Source: Gonatopus flavifemur (lineage: Eukaryota > Arthropoda > Insecta > Hymenoptera > Dryinidae). Taken from it: a stretch of DNA of 64,000 nucleotides. Made by a program: the position numbers and the translations under genes. Location of the stretch: NCBI GenBank assembly GCA_018340375.1, contig JAFFJZ010000012.1, positions 4,898,001-4,962,000 on the forward strand. The letters run 5' to 3'. This document shows, one piece after another, positions 43,208 through 55,142 of this stretch (position 1 is the stretch's first letter; each line of letters begins with the position of its first letter). The notes below the pieces were generated by a model. It worked only from the letters and a program-made list of their open reading frames with translations, ran no database searches and was not told the DNA's origin.

Positions 43208-46200
43208 GTATTTTTGAGAAGAGAACATAAAGAACGTGAAATGAAAATGAGATTGCACTAGTTGCAACATTTTTTCTCCCTATAATCTGTGGAATATTGT
43301 AAAAAGTAAATGAGAGATCGATGCGATCCCTTATCATAACGGTTCTAACGAGATTTCATGCTCTACGAAGAATATGAAACGATGGTTGAACGGTGGTTGT
43401 TCTAGTATTATTATCGATTGGTTCTGCCTCGGCGTGGCAAATCCACGCCAAGGAAGATCGAAAGTTTCCCGATCGAGTTCTCGATCCAAGTGACAATCGA
43501 TGGGCGTGTGCGCGTGTACGGTTACACCACTACACAGGAACGATCTTCAATGTTTGCAATGTGTGTGGTTGTACTCATGTTTGGCGTTTATATGTGTTTC
43601 TGTTGATTTCGCAACCGATGCTGCTACGCTCGCCTCCTCGTCGTTGTCGTCGTCGTCGTCGTCGTCTTGGTCGTCGCCGACCAAGACGACGACGTCCACT
43701 CTAGTAGTCCTCCGGCGCAGGGGCGTAACTAGAATTTCTTAAAACAGGTTTGCAAATCTTGCGACACAAGCGGATCGGTTGCTAAATGCATCTAGCGTAT
43801 CAATCAGTGTTTTATATACCGACCATTCGAATTCATTTATCGTTGATTCTTCTTTTGAAATGTGTATTTTATCATTTATTCACTCTCTCATTTCAGTCAC
43901 GCTCACAGCACATTGGATCGGCGATATCCGATGAAATTTAGGACAAAGTACATCTCTAGCTGGTATCTAGGGAATCCAATTGTTCCAACGACGAATTCAT
44001 CAGCCTCGAAAATGATTTGTAAAACGAAGAAAGAGGAAGCAAAAATTATTATGGACGATAAATTTTTCGAAGAGAAAGATCTGTTTTGAGTCATCGACTG
44101 AGAATAATAACAGCAGCAGCAGCAACAACAATATCGAGGTTTAGTACGATTTCGATTCGGATCAGTAGAAACTGGATCGTAGATCATTCGTTACGGTGTG
44201 GTGTTTCAAATCGACGAGGGCAAGAGTGTTACCAATCGAAAGTTTTATCGTACCACGAGATCGTCGTCCAACGCAAGATGATCGATCACTCCTATTCCGT
44301 ATTTATTCAATCGGATTGTGGAACGCTGTTGTATCTTTGGTTCTACAGATTCGATTCGCGAAGAGAACAGAACGTAACAATAACGGATTACAACAATTTT
44401 GAGAATATTTGATCTGTACTAAAAACAAGACACTCCCATTTTGTATTAAATGGACAAAACATATATATATATATACATGCATATACACACATTACTAGAT
44501 CATCGCAAAAGGAGTGGATGAGTTACCGTTATAATTGCAAGAAGAATCGCTATAGCGTGCTACCGTGCGGTGCTAGCTTCGCCCGCTGCCGTGGTTACAA
44601 TGATGATAATAATGATGATATTCGAAAAAAAAGCGAAGATAAAAAAGAAATAAAAACACCTCCATATACATTCCGTTTCATTCTTCCTTATCTATCCCTG
44701 TTGCATCGATATATCTCGCTACCACTCCTTGATACGTCAAAAGAGAATCCATCAGACTCCGTCGTATTCAATAAAAAAGATTATCCAAAATTATACCTCA
44801 TCTCATTTCATACACATCTCTTACCACTTTTTATAATTACTGGATCCAGCCTCTGCCTTGGGCGTACGTTCGCTCGCTCGTTTACGCATTGTTTTATTTT
44901 TACTCTTTCCTGGAGAAAGTGAGGAACAAATACCCGGTCTGGAAAAATATTCAAAATATTCTTCACTCAGGATTATTCATTCTCAAAATCGATCAAATAT
45001 TCTCTTGAGTTATTCGGTTTGTAGTCTGATCTTGCTCGGTGAAACTTGGTGATTCACGATAAAAGAAACAACAACAACAAAAAGGTATATAAAGGAGATG
45101 AAGAAGAAGAAGAAGAAGAGCCTTAATGTTTTGCCGCCCAGCGAGAGGCGCAATTATTGCGTTACACGCCCATCAAAGTGCGCAAGTTCTGCACGTGAAA
45201 TTCTACCAAATGAATCCAAATGGATCCCGCAGAGCGAGAGCACGGCTAAGAAAATTATGACAAGACTTATTGCCCTTTGCGAAACGACCTAGTTATTTTA
45301 TTGTTGTTGATGAAACCTGGAACCCTAACTCTACTACCCACCTCCTCCTCTCCCTCTATCTTCCCAAAGAAAGAGCAAGTAAAAGAAAAATCTTCTTCGA
45401 TACAAACGTAGTATTGAATTGTAACATTCAACTTTCACCGAGTTTTCAACGACTCCCCAAGTCCCTTTTCAATCATCTCGGTTATACAAGGGCGAGTGGG
45501 TGGGTGTAAATGACGTCGATTTGATTACACGATATTACTTTTGTAAACGTACACAGAAACGGGATTTTAAAAGTGCACAGACCGTTCAAACGACAAACCA
45601 AATTATCCGAAACTGGTTTGGCTGGAGTAGTAGTAAGTATAAATACAGCCCCGCCTGATCCAACTCCTTTCTACTTTGTTGCGTTTAATTAGCCTTTCCG
45701 GTGCACACTGCCTGTTGCACATTACGCTGGTCCCCTGTGAAAGTGCAAGTCCGTGAGATACATATGTACGGGTCTACTGATAACCGGTACTACTATCGTA
45801 TCTTGATTTCAACTTTTGAAGTCTTATCTTCACCTTCTCTGTATCGTTCAAATTTTCCTTATTGATACACATGTAAGCTCATATATAAGACTCGATTCAT
45901 TTCTCCTATTTCGATGAAATCCTCATAGCAGTCTTTCATAACAGAATTTTCTTTCCTTTTATAAGTTGATCACGATGAGATTGAGCGACTTTGACAGGCG
46001 TTTAGTATTTCCTGGCAGAACTATTGAATTCTAACTCTCTCCTTCAACTTTTTATAAAGGAGAATGAAAAAATAACCCTTCACCTGCATCGAAGAGACTT
46101 TGAGGCTCGCTTGGATTGAGAAACCAATGATGTTTGAAAAAGATATAACTGTACGCGATGAGTGATGAATTACAATTTCGGAAATTATAGATCAGATTCT

Positions 46201-46582
46201 AACTAAGCTATGGAGACAATGCAGAGATGTAGATGGAGTCTCTCCTGGAGAGCGGGGGTTACAGTCTCTCCTAATTATTGATGCGAAATAGGAAACGCAA
46301 TGGATTTGTGAAAACAACTGCTGGCTAGATCTGTCGTACAGACCTAGTACAAAGGGAGTCCCGGCAAATGCTAGTTTATCTAGAAACATTATACAGTAAG
46401 TCAAGGTGGGATGACGCACTTTCCCGCGTCACTACAGCATAAAGTAATAAATAAAACCTGCTTCACTCGAGGAAGATGTAGAGATTTCAAGTGAAACTTA
46501 ATATCGTCTTCGAGGGAACGAGATTCTATGTATTATTTCAAGCTGTACTGAAGCAGGAAAGTGTGTCATCTCACCCCACTTT
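43208..46582. other. Mostly unique sequence, no confident gene
   Basis: It contains a GTC/GAC triplet tract (43640-43696), several CAG/GAT/GAA triplet patches (44105, 44600, 45095) and an AT tract at 44460. Open frames up to 134 codons overlap on several frames without domains. The composition suggests non-repetitive intergenic or intronic DNA. Confidence 0.3.
43640..43696. repeat. GTC/GAC triplet repeat with inverted halves
   Basis: 'gtcgtcgtcgtcgtc' is followed by 'ttggtcgtcgccgaccaagacgacgacg', so the tract folds on itself. Open frames here encode runs of R or S only because of the triplets. Confidence 0.75.
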
Positions 46583-47015
46583 CCCGAGCAGAAATTCATA
46601 TGGGGTGTTCGGTCAGGACCAGATCTGGCAAGCTTTATTTCAAATTAAGCCCTGATATGGAATGTAACGCACCGTTGTATCAAAGCCCGATGTAACGAAC
46701 TAAGGTAGGACCAGGTCTGGTTAACCCTAATCAGGCGTACCAAATCGTGCACGGAGGAAAAAACAAGCAATAATATTGCTGAATCGACAATAAAATATTG
46801 TTATATATCAACCCACAATAAAATCGTGAAAATATCGTTTAAGATTGTTGAATTGGCAATTTTATTGTCAACAAGACAACTATGTGTTGTTAGAAGAACA
46901 AAAAATATTGCATATCCAACAATAAAATTTCGACAATTCAGAAAGGTGAGCCCTATCACTGCCCGATCGGGTCCATATTGAACATGAGGCTGGCCATAAA
47001 ATTTTTCTGCTCGGG
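46583..47015. mobile_element. Word element, CCCGAGCAGAAATT ends, with nested second element
   Basis: Left end CCCGAGCAGAAATTCATATG; right end CCATAAAATTTTTCTGCTCGGG (inverted, small indel) ends at 47015. Outer words are 'gtcaggaccagatctggc' and 'ggaccaggtctggtt'. A second vocabulary ('caataaaatattg', 'aacaagcaataatattgct') fills 46750-46940 after 'gcacggaggaaaaaa', so a CACGGA-type element seems to have inserted in it and lost its right end. Confidence 0.5.
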
Positions 47016-47141
47016 TTACTCTACACGTCTTCGGAGTTTTCTTTTCGGTCCAAGGGGGCTAATTTTGGTTCTGATTTTTGATTCCAAAATTCACGGATCA
47101 ATATAAATACATTATTCTGAATTCATTGGCCAATAATTTTA

Positions 47142-48442
47142 TTGGGAGTACAAATTCATTCGGTCCGTTTTTTTACAGTTAAAGATGCGTTGATTTCAGA
47201 AGAACATGAATTATCAAATTAATCAAAGTATTGTCCATCGCTGGCTATCACTTTTTCCCATCTTTCGGATAATTTTCGAATCCCGTTACGGAAAAACGTC
47301 TCGTCTTTCGAGGCGATCCAAGTTAGGAGCCAATTTTCGATTTCTTCGAACGAAGGGACCCGGTGGCCTGCCAAATCGTGCTGCATCTGTGGGAATAACC
47401 AGTAATCAGGAGGAGCGATGTCCGGCGAGTACGGCGGGTGCGGTAGAATATCCCACTTCAACGTTTCCAGATAATTTTTCACTACTTTTGCGACATGAGG
47501 CCGAGCGTTATCGTGTAACAGAATAACTTTATCATGTCTTTCCTTGTATTCCGGACGTTTTTCTCGTAACGCACGACTCAAACGAATCAATTGTAGCCTA
47601 TACCGATCACCCGTAATAGAATCACCAGGTTTTAGCAACTCATAGTATATAACACCCTTTTGGTCCCACCAGATACACAACATGACCTTTGAACCATGAA
47701 TATTCCTCTTTCGTGTCCATGTTGAAGTCGATGGCAACGATTGACCGGACATGGCATAGTATTTTCTTTTCTTGGGGTTATCGTAGAATATCCATTTCTC
47801 ATCTCCTGTCACAATCCGATGTAAGAACCCCTTTCTTCGTTATCTTTAAATCAGCTGCTTGCAAGTGAAAAATCGCCGTTCAATGTCTCTAGGCTTCAAG
47901 TCATAAGGCACCCAATTGCCTTGCTTTTGAATCATGCCCATAGATTGTAATCGTACGGAAACTGCTTGTCGCGTAACTCCTAATGATTCCGCAAGCTCCT
48001 GTTGCGTTTGACTCGGATCTTCGTCGAGTAAAGCCTCCGATTCCTCGTTTTCGAATTTTTGTGGTTGTCCCGAGCGAGGCTTGTCTTCGACACTGAAATC
48101 GCCATTCTTAAAACGTCGAAACCATTCCCTACATGATTCATCAGTTGGAGCATTATCACCATAAACTTCCACAAGCATTCGATGGGCTTCAGCTGCACTT
48201 TTTTTCCAATTAAAACAGAAAACTAGCACCTCCCGCAAATGCTGCCTATAGTTAAAACGAAATTTGACATACTTCGCTGAGTAAAAATCGGGATTCTAGA
48301 AGGAACTCGGAGTGATATCAACTGAATATTATTCACAGGTGTCTAACCTCTCTGAAACAATTGAAATCGGTTGTGGCTATGAAACATTCATGAGAGCGAG
48401 AGTCATCTTTTCAGACCGGACCGAACTAATTTGTACTCTCAA
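47142..48442 (-). mobile_element. mariner transposon 3, TA target duplication
   Basis: This is a 1301 bp element. Left end TTGGGAGTACAAATTCATTC; right end, reversed, TTGAGAGTACAAATTAGTTC, with the match running through CGGTCCG. TA flanks both sides (47140-47141 and 48443-48444). The ends differ from mariners 1 and 2, so three mariner lineages have been active in this genome. Confidence 0.92.
47219..48270 (-). pseudogene. mariner transposase, two stops and a 1-base loss at the start
   Basis: The body is open from about 48262 to TAA 47219-47221 except for two in-frame TAA codons at 47848-47846 and 47842-47840. The ATG at 48270-48268 is out of frame with the body by one base (ATGTC|AAATTTCG), as if one A was lost. 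HTH part: KSAAEAHRMLVEVYGDN, GVTRQAVSVRL. Catalytic motifs TGDEKW, HDNARPH and APPDYWLF are all present with 34-residue spacing. Only three small lesions separate it from an open frame. Confidence 0.92.
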
Positions 48443-49227
48443 TATATTTGGTTGCTAATCTCCAAAGGTATTTGAAGTTCATCTGAAGATTTCTTGAAGA
48501 CTCGGGAGTGGCTGTTCTGTAACACGACGATTGTTTGGAAATTATTGAAGGATAGCTTCAGGAATGAAAAAATGCATTGAAAACTGTTTGCACATTCTAT
48601 AAAAATTTGGTGAGCCATGTCGAACCCGATGAGGACCTTTTTATATACTCCCGGATATTTAAATTGTGTAATAGTTGCCAATAACGATTGATATCTCACT
48701 CTCCTGAATACGAGAAGAGTTAACGCTGCACGTTGATACGCACGATCTTTTCAAAATGTGCTAAGGGAATTTTGAAGGTGATCGAACCGTTAAATGAAGC
48801 AAAGCAGTCAGGAGACGGAGTCCTCTAATTATTTATCGAATGTGTTGAAAAAACACTGAAAAACATTCACAGCTCATGAAGAAAGGACGGCACAAAGGGG
48901 TGAGGAATTGAAGGAGTACAAGAGTATCCCTTTTTCTTCCAAAAATATGTTCAAGGAATAGATTTTTTTTTCCCCACTACTTGAAATTGAGAGGATTATA
49001 TTGTTTTTTTGTTTATTGATTTATCGATGTTTCTGTTCTTTCTCGCAACAGTAGACAACATAAAACCAATCTTTGCCAATATTTGCACTTCTCTTTGGCT
49101 CTGCGTGTGCACAAACACATTGAGTTTCTTTTTCACTTTTCTCTCTCTCTTTTTCTCCTTCTTCCATCTAGCTGATACTTTTTAGTTTTCTCCCTCTCTC
49201 TTATGTTCCTCTTCTTCTTCTTCTGCA

Positions 49228-49266
49228 TATATATATATATATACGTATATATATATATATATATAT
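49228..49266. repeat. (TA)n microsatellite
   Basis: TA dinucleotides interrupted once by 'cg'. A second, longer TA run lies at 49358-49398, about 90 bp away. Confidence 0.9.
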
Positions 49267-49353
49267 TACACAGTGCGCTCCACGGTGAAAGTGAGCGCAT
49301 TCCATGGCCACTGCGCGACCACGCCCGACCAATACACGTGCACGTGCATCTCA

Positions 49354-49357
<4 letters not shown>

Positions 49358-49398
<41 letters not shown>
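49358..49398. repeat. (TA)n microsatellite
   Basis: About twenty TA units after 'ctcaaaca', followed by 'gttacatact'. Confidence 0.9.
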
Positions 49399-49402
<4 letters not shown>

Positions 49403-50514
49403 CATACTTGTACGTTGCAAAACGTACAAGCCTCGGTCCGAGTAGAATTTTCCTATACTCCGGTCTATGTGTAACACGTATATATCCTTCTGTGTTTTTT
49501 CCTCTTCATCTCCTCTCTTCTATCTCTTCAGCACACAAATGAACACATACACATACACGCCAACACGTGCGCGCCAATTACATTACGGTCTCTTTCCGTG
49601 TCAAGAGAGCGAGGGAGGATCGAGCTGAAAAAATCGGATGTACTGTTACGTAATCACAGAACGGCGCGTATAATAAATCGAAAGGGAATAAAATAATTCG
49701 AGAGTTTCTATGTACATTTACACACGCGTTTATGTATTTCAACTTTTGATAAGATTGTCTCGAAAAAGTTCAGGGAAGACACGAGAGGCTCGAAAGAGGA
49801 TTTGTGAATTGGTCAGCCGCTACGTCAACCCACTCGTTTGCCCGTCTTCTCGCAATTTTTTGAGGACGATTTCCTTTTCTCGAGGAGAAATATCAACAAG
49901 TTTAATCGAATTCCGTCTCAAATATCGCTTATAATCCTCGAGAGACTGATTTAAGACATTGAAATCATCTCTGTCCCTCTTATATTCCTTTGACGATCCA
50001 TTTACGGAATCAATGAATACATAATTCACCTACAAGAATTGCCAAAGGCGACTTCAATCTGTCTCAATCTTCCGATGATACGAATAATCTGTTTCAAATT
50101 TCATTCGTCTCCTCGAGTTATAATTGTGGATCGTGATTTGGAATTATTTTCTGATCTTCTCTCCTTGTGTCGGGTTTAATGAATATATTTCATTCTTAAG
50201 TCGATCGGGAGACGTTATCGTAAGAGGAGAACGAATCCTCAAGGATATAAGATAAATAAAATAAAATGTTCGAAGTTGAATTGAAAGAGGATACGGATTA
50301 ACGGGGATGAAGTTATTGGAACAATTATGCAGAGTCGATAACATCAAAATGTATCGTTATTGGTATCGGCAAGTACAAAGGCGCGGAAATTAATGCGATC
50401 GGTATGGTGCCGTTAATCTTCACACCTTAGGAAGTTACGAACTTTCCCTTCCAACGAATTTGAGGACAGTGCAAAACTGAGTTTGAAACATTCAAACATT
50501 TATATGAAGTTTAT

Positions 50515-51993
50515 TACACGGAAAAAAATGTATGGTTATGGTACACTAGAATTTGGCTCAACCAAATGCTTGGTTGTGAGAACCAAATAAAAGTATATGC
50601 TCAATTATTTCAAGGTACAACTTCCAGTTGGTTATGGAAACCAAACGCTTTTAGAGGCATTCATTCACCCTCGAGCATTTGGTTGTGGCAACTAAACGAG
50701 TGGTGATGAGATTCCGCAGCGAAACCTCAATGTTTCGCTTTTTTTCATGTATAAATGTTGGTGAATAATGAATCAGAAAAAAAAATGAAGTGAAAGTATT
50801 TTTTCACGTTGAAATAAAAAAAATTCTTCAACATAATTTCGGCTGATGATAGAAACTTCACAGTGATCGAAGACACAATCGTGAAGTGTTGATCAAATTG
50901 ATCGTGTCGAAACCGAGATTCGAACCTGCCTACACCTACCTAATTCTACCTATCTAGAGCCTAACACCCTAACCACGCGCCTATACTATCGTATAAGAAT
51001 TCTGTGCGTAATATAATATATGTCGCGCAAAAAAATCAGAATCTCAAGTGATGATTTCGTTTCATTGAATATTACACTTCGTGATGCATTGTTTCTGGTG
51101 AAAACTAATTCTTTAAACTCCAACATTGAGACTTGGATCGTTTTTGTATAATTATTACGTTCAACAAAATGTGTCAAATGAAGTTTAAATTAGGTTGAAA
51201 CCGAAACCACAAACGGCACAAACAGTTGAGCCAATGAAACGTTTGTATCGAGGAATATTGCTTTGGAATAATCATGAACACGTTGATTTTCTATGTGCAA
51301 TTACAAATCAAATTCATTCAGGTTCCTTAAAAGAACTCAGGGTATAAAAATACAAAGACAGGTTTTCTTTCACATTTTCCATAAATTATATTCATGAATA
51401 CAAATTTTTAATTAACAAAGAGGTATATTCCAGCTTTACTTTTCTCATGTAAGGTGATAATGTTGGTTTAGAAATATTCAAATTCAAATTAGAATATTCG
51501 AATGATTGCAATCAGAACTACACTATAATTTAATTAGGTACGTAACTCACACACGAACTCAAAAAATACTTTCAGATCTTAACAAATATTCACAGATTTT
51601 AAGAAATATTCTCCAATTTTCTATTAAAGATTACTGTATTCTCGAACTGCATTTTTCTCCGTGTAGATTTTATCCCGGAAAAAGTCTAAGAAAACGTCAA
51701 AGAAATTTTTCCTACGGAATTTCTTCTTCATTCCTAATCAAATTTATAAAAACAGCTAGAAATTTCATAAATGAATCCACATTAAGATGACGAAATTAAT
51801 TTGGTTACTATAACGAACCATTTCGTTATCATAACCGAACAAGTCTTACCATATTATATCAACACCATAATCAAATCTATCGAGATGTAGTGACCATATA
51901 AAAGTTGTCTCGCCTAAACGAATAGTTCTCACAACCAACCCGTCAATAGCCAATTGTTTTGCGTTATCCTAACTATATCATTTTTTCCGTGTA
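50515..51993. mobile_element. 1.5 kb word element, TACACGGAAAAAA ends, GGTTGTGGxAACCAAA vocabulary
   Basis: Left end TACACGGAAAAAAATGTATG; right end CATTTTTTCCGTGTA, inverted, ending at 51993. Near both ends 'ggttgtgagaaccaaa', 'accaaatgc', 'ggttatgg' and their complements ('cacaaccaa', 'ggttactataacgaacc') repeat. The central part is ordinary AT-rich DNA with a tRNA-like sequence at 50905-50993. It has no transposase. Confidence 0.6.
50905..50993 (-). other. tRNA-like sequence with a B box
   Basis: On the minus strand, 'GGCGCGTGGTTAGGGTGTTAG' resembles a tRNA 5' half and D-arm (A box region), and GGTTCGAATCTCG is a good B box. Between them 'tctagataggtagaattaggtaggtgtaggc' is longer than a normal anticodon arm and again contains 'aggtaggt'. 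It is unlikely to be a functional tRNA and is a SINE-head-like relic inside the 50515-51993 element. Confidence 0.5.
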
Positions 51994-52034
51994 CATTTTT
52001 TTACATTGTAAAAATTGCGGGGAATTTTTCTCCA

Positions 52035-52312
52035 CCCTGTTGGTGGCGTATCTGAACCAAAAATAGTTGTCAGGCTTTGAATGATCTTTGTCCCAGGAAA
52101 TCCAGTCAAAAACTGACAAAATTTCAAATGGAATAGGCTATGAAAACTTGGTAGTTTTTTTTGTCAGTTTTTGTCAGGATATTCCATGTTTAGTGATTCT
52201 GGACGGAACCAGGTAGAAATTTTGTCAGTTTTTGACCGGATTTCCTGGGACAAAAACCGTTCAAAGCCTGACAATTATTTTGGTCCGGATCTGCCTGGCA
52301 TTTTCAGCAGGG
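52035..52312. mobile_element. Short word element, CCCTG ends, TTTTGTCAGTTTTTGACC vocabulary
   Basis: CCCTGTTGGTGGCG on the left against CGGATCTGCCTGGCATTTTCAGCAGGG on the right gives weak ends. The next 60 bp pair well: 'aaaaatagttgtcaggcttt', 'tttgtcccaggaaatccagtcaaaaactgacaaaattt' and their complements. It sits inside a larger 'ggggaattttt' word patch (51994-52530). Similar pieces lie at 11455-11570 and 59982-60067. Confidence 0.6.
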
Positions 52313-52530
52313 TGAATCTCGTCCCCTCATTGTGGGGGAATTTTTTTCCATCAAAAATAGGGAATTTTTCCACCCCTTTGAGAAATGATTTTGTTTTGTG
52401 GGTGTTGAATCCTCTGAAATTAAAGGAACAATCCACTGAATTATGGTGAAAAATTCCCCATCTATGAAGGAATTTTGCTGCCACCATTTTTTGAGGGAAA
52501 ATTTCACAATTATTTTTCACAGTGTACAGT

Positions 52531-54035
52531 GGATTAAAAAACTTGAGTTACTTCTATTTTTCATCACAAAGAAGAATGGATAAAGTTGCAACAATCTTGT
52601 TAACTATGGGCAACAAAAAATGTTGACTCCCGCAGCAAAGTTTTATTTACTATTTAATACTGAAAAATTTGCTGTTCCAGTTAGCTATGGCAGCGAATTT
52701 TCCGCTAATTGCATATAATAGCTCCATTTGCTGAGCCAGCAATCTTTTTCTCTCCATAAATTCATATCGCGACAGTAATTTTCAAAAGAAAATGAAAATA
52801 AAAATGATAAAGAGAAGAGCAAGAATAAGAACCGTAAGGATGGTGTATAATTTTATATATGTAAGAGATCATGTCAAGTGCGTAAAGGAATAGAAACACA
52901 TACACACAGTAGTTAAGTGTAACGATTATTGCAGGGCGCAGCACACTGATACAAGGACGATACGCGATGTACCAGGTAACGGTAGTGCACTTCAAGGAAT
53001 ACTGGGATTTATATATATCCATACATGTACTTATATATACAAAGGAAGATAGTTGAGTCTTGTAGATTGCAGATTCGATGATATCTAATGTGAGATATGT
53101 ACGAAGCTAAATATGGAACAGAGGAGTTTCGAGTTTCAATACCGAGCAAGATTTTTACCTGTTCTCTACTTTGACTGGATCTACGAAGCAACTTTGGAAT
53201 TTCTGAGAAATCAACGGGAATTCGCAATTTTTGTATCGTGCAAAATTTTCTACAGGGCTTTGATCGAGTAATTAAACACCACACGGTGAATATTCGAAGC
53301 GCTTAAAAAGAGAGGGAAGGTAAGGCACTTTTCACCCGCAATCGTTCAACCGTAGAACCTATGTAAGTACAACTTCTGAAAGATCTTGTTGGTCCGGTTG
53401 GTCTCTCATCGAAGTACAGCATCGAGAATGAGCGAGAGTTGAAAAGGGAAAGAAAAAGAAAAATGAGATCTTAATGAAAAAACATATATACACACTCGCA
53501 CAGACATAGATACACATATACGAAGAGATAAGAAGAGGAGGAAAAAAGTTGTCAGCAGCCACGAGACGTTGCACCATATCAACTGATAATTATATCGCTT
53601 CGACGAGCCTTCGACTACCGACCCAAGGCGCCATGAATTCACATACTTTTTTTCTCATCGTGTTATTTTGTTTTCATTTGATTTCATTAAACACCTCGTT
53701 TTCCTGTTGAATGAAGGAATTTTATATTAATCAATCAAGCATCAACAAAGTATAATCCTTCAGTCCTCAGTCTTGATGAATATTCATTAAATTTTTTCAT
53801 TACGAAGAGACCGTCACACCTTGGGAATAAAACTGGCTGGTTTTCGAGATGAAAACACTAGCAGGGGCCTGTTTTTGTAAATACCACCAATTGCCATAAG
53901 AAAAAAATACACGAAGGTCTAATCGTTTTTTTTTTCTATACCGTGAGATCGTGTTTAGGAGGGATAGATATTTTGACAGCTTCTTTGACGCATTTTTATT
54001 GTATGTTAAAGTTTGAGATTGGCTGGTGGATCCAG
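52531..54035. other. No gene seen
   Basis: 52540-52760 has 'gcaac/gttgc' and 'cagcaaattt' words without clean ends. 52780-54035 is unique-looking DNA with TA-rich patches. Open frames of 66-94 codons lack domains. Confidence 0.3.
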
Positions 54036-54331
54036 TTCCCTGCCACCACAAAACGTTCGTCAAACGGTCTCAGAATGTTTGCAGAACGTTGGAATGTTCT
54101 AGGAACCTTCAGAGAATATTTTACGCATATTGATATGACTTGAGTTAATTTCCATCGCTACATCACAATTTATAAATATCTAGATGATATCAGTTGAGTT
54201 ATTTTCTTCTCAATGATGCAAATTTTCTTCCCTCGTTGAAAAAATCTAATGAATCTTGCCAACTTTGATCGAATCCAGTATATTAAATATATTGCAGAAA
54301 AAAGAAGAAGGGTGAGTAGCAAAGTACGAGA

Positions 54332-54584
54332 ATCCCAGTCAGCACAAATGATCAATTTGAATTTATAAAGACTTCCCAAAGACCTTTTGAACAGTCCCCG
54401 TTATGGATTCCAAATGAAAACATATTGAATGCGTGAAGAATTCATCATGGAGTTCCGATATGAGTTCTCTCTGAGCATTAAGTCGTTCATTGAGAATTCA
54501 TTTTGAATTCAAAATAGTCATAATGAATACATATTGATTAGCATAACGGGAGCTCTTTGTGGGAACTCTTGTGCTGTATGGGAT
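54332..54584. mobile_element. Word element, ATCCCAGTCAGCACAA ends, GAATTC vocabulary
   Basis: Left end ATCCCAGTCAGCACAAATGA; right end CTCTTGTGCTGTATGGGAT (inverted). Interior words are 'gaattcattttgaattcaaaat', 'gagttc', 'cataatgaat' and 'agctct'. It is the same family as 56092-56363. Confidence 0.65.
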
Positions 54585-54602
54585 GTGAATGACATTTTAG
54601 TA

Positions 54603-54823
54603 TCCCTGGTTAAAAAAATCCATAGAATCTGACGAAATGAAATTTAATGGGATTTGGTCAGAACATTGTGTGAGATTCAATCAGATTTGGCAAGATTCAA
54701 TCAGAATCACATTGAAAAGATACACTCATCTGATTAAATCTCATTGGAAATGGTTGAATAGGATTTGATCAGAACATTGTGCAAGATTCAATGAGATTTG
54801 GCGAGGATTTGTTTAACCAGGGA
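54603..54823. mobile_element. Word element, TCCCTGGTTAAA ends, AGATTCAATCAGATTTG vocabulary
   Basis: Left end TCCCTGGTTAAAAAAATCC; right end GGATTTGTTTAACCAGGGA (inverted). The 221 bp interior is made of 'gattcaatcagatttg', 'caagattcaat' and 'tctcattggaa'. It shares vocabulary with 4350-4577. Confidence 0.65.
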
Positions 54824-54859
54824 TGATCACATATTCAGAAACTGTGGATATTGTGTGAG

Positions 54860-55142
54860 CCCACTGAACATTATGAGGACGAGGACTTGAAGACAACTGG
54901 AGGAGCTCTTAAAGAGATCTTTATGTCATCTAATGCGTCGGTTTAGGAGATCCTGTGGAGGTCTTGTTTTATATCACTTTATGTTATCTTAAAGAGAACA
55001 TTTATAAAATAAAGATAACATAAAGTGGTCTTAAACAAGAGCTCTGTAAGATCTCCTAAATCAACGCATTGGATGACATTAAGATCTCTTTAAGAGCTCC
55101 TCTAGTTGTCTCCAAGTCCTCGTCCTCATAATGTTCACTGGG
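54860..55142. mobile_element. 283 bp near-perfect hairpin element, CCCAnTGAACATTATG ends
   Basis: CCCACTGAACATTATGAGGA at 54860 is inverted as TCCTCATAATGTTCACTGGG ending at 55142. Nearly the whole length pairs: 'gaggacttgaagacaactgg' with 'tagttgtctccaagtcctc', 'aagagatctttatgtcatc' with 'gatgacattaagatctctt', and 'actttatgttatctt' with 'aagataacataaagt'. The apex is near 55000. If transcribed it would make a long dsRNA hairpin. Confidence 0.85.

Larger units (their letters stand above)
48443..50514. other. No gene seen; two TA microsatellites
   Basis: CT- and TA-rich DNA with tracts at 49228-49266 and 49358-49398. The open frames of 60-89 codons here largely translate the TA tracts (repeated I-Y). 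Nothing else is supported. Confidence 0.35.

Noticed and set aside
43393..43704. 103-codon arginine-rich frame
   Set aside because: The R-rich tail is the GTC/GAC triplet tract; the rest has no motif.
44518..44922. 134-codon frame, plus strand
   Set aside because: Composition follows local GAT/AAG triplets and the T-rich tract; no motif recognised and overlapped by other open frames.
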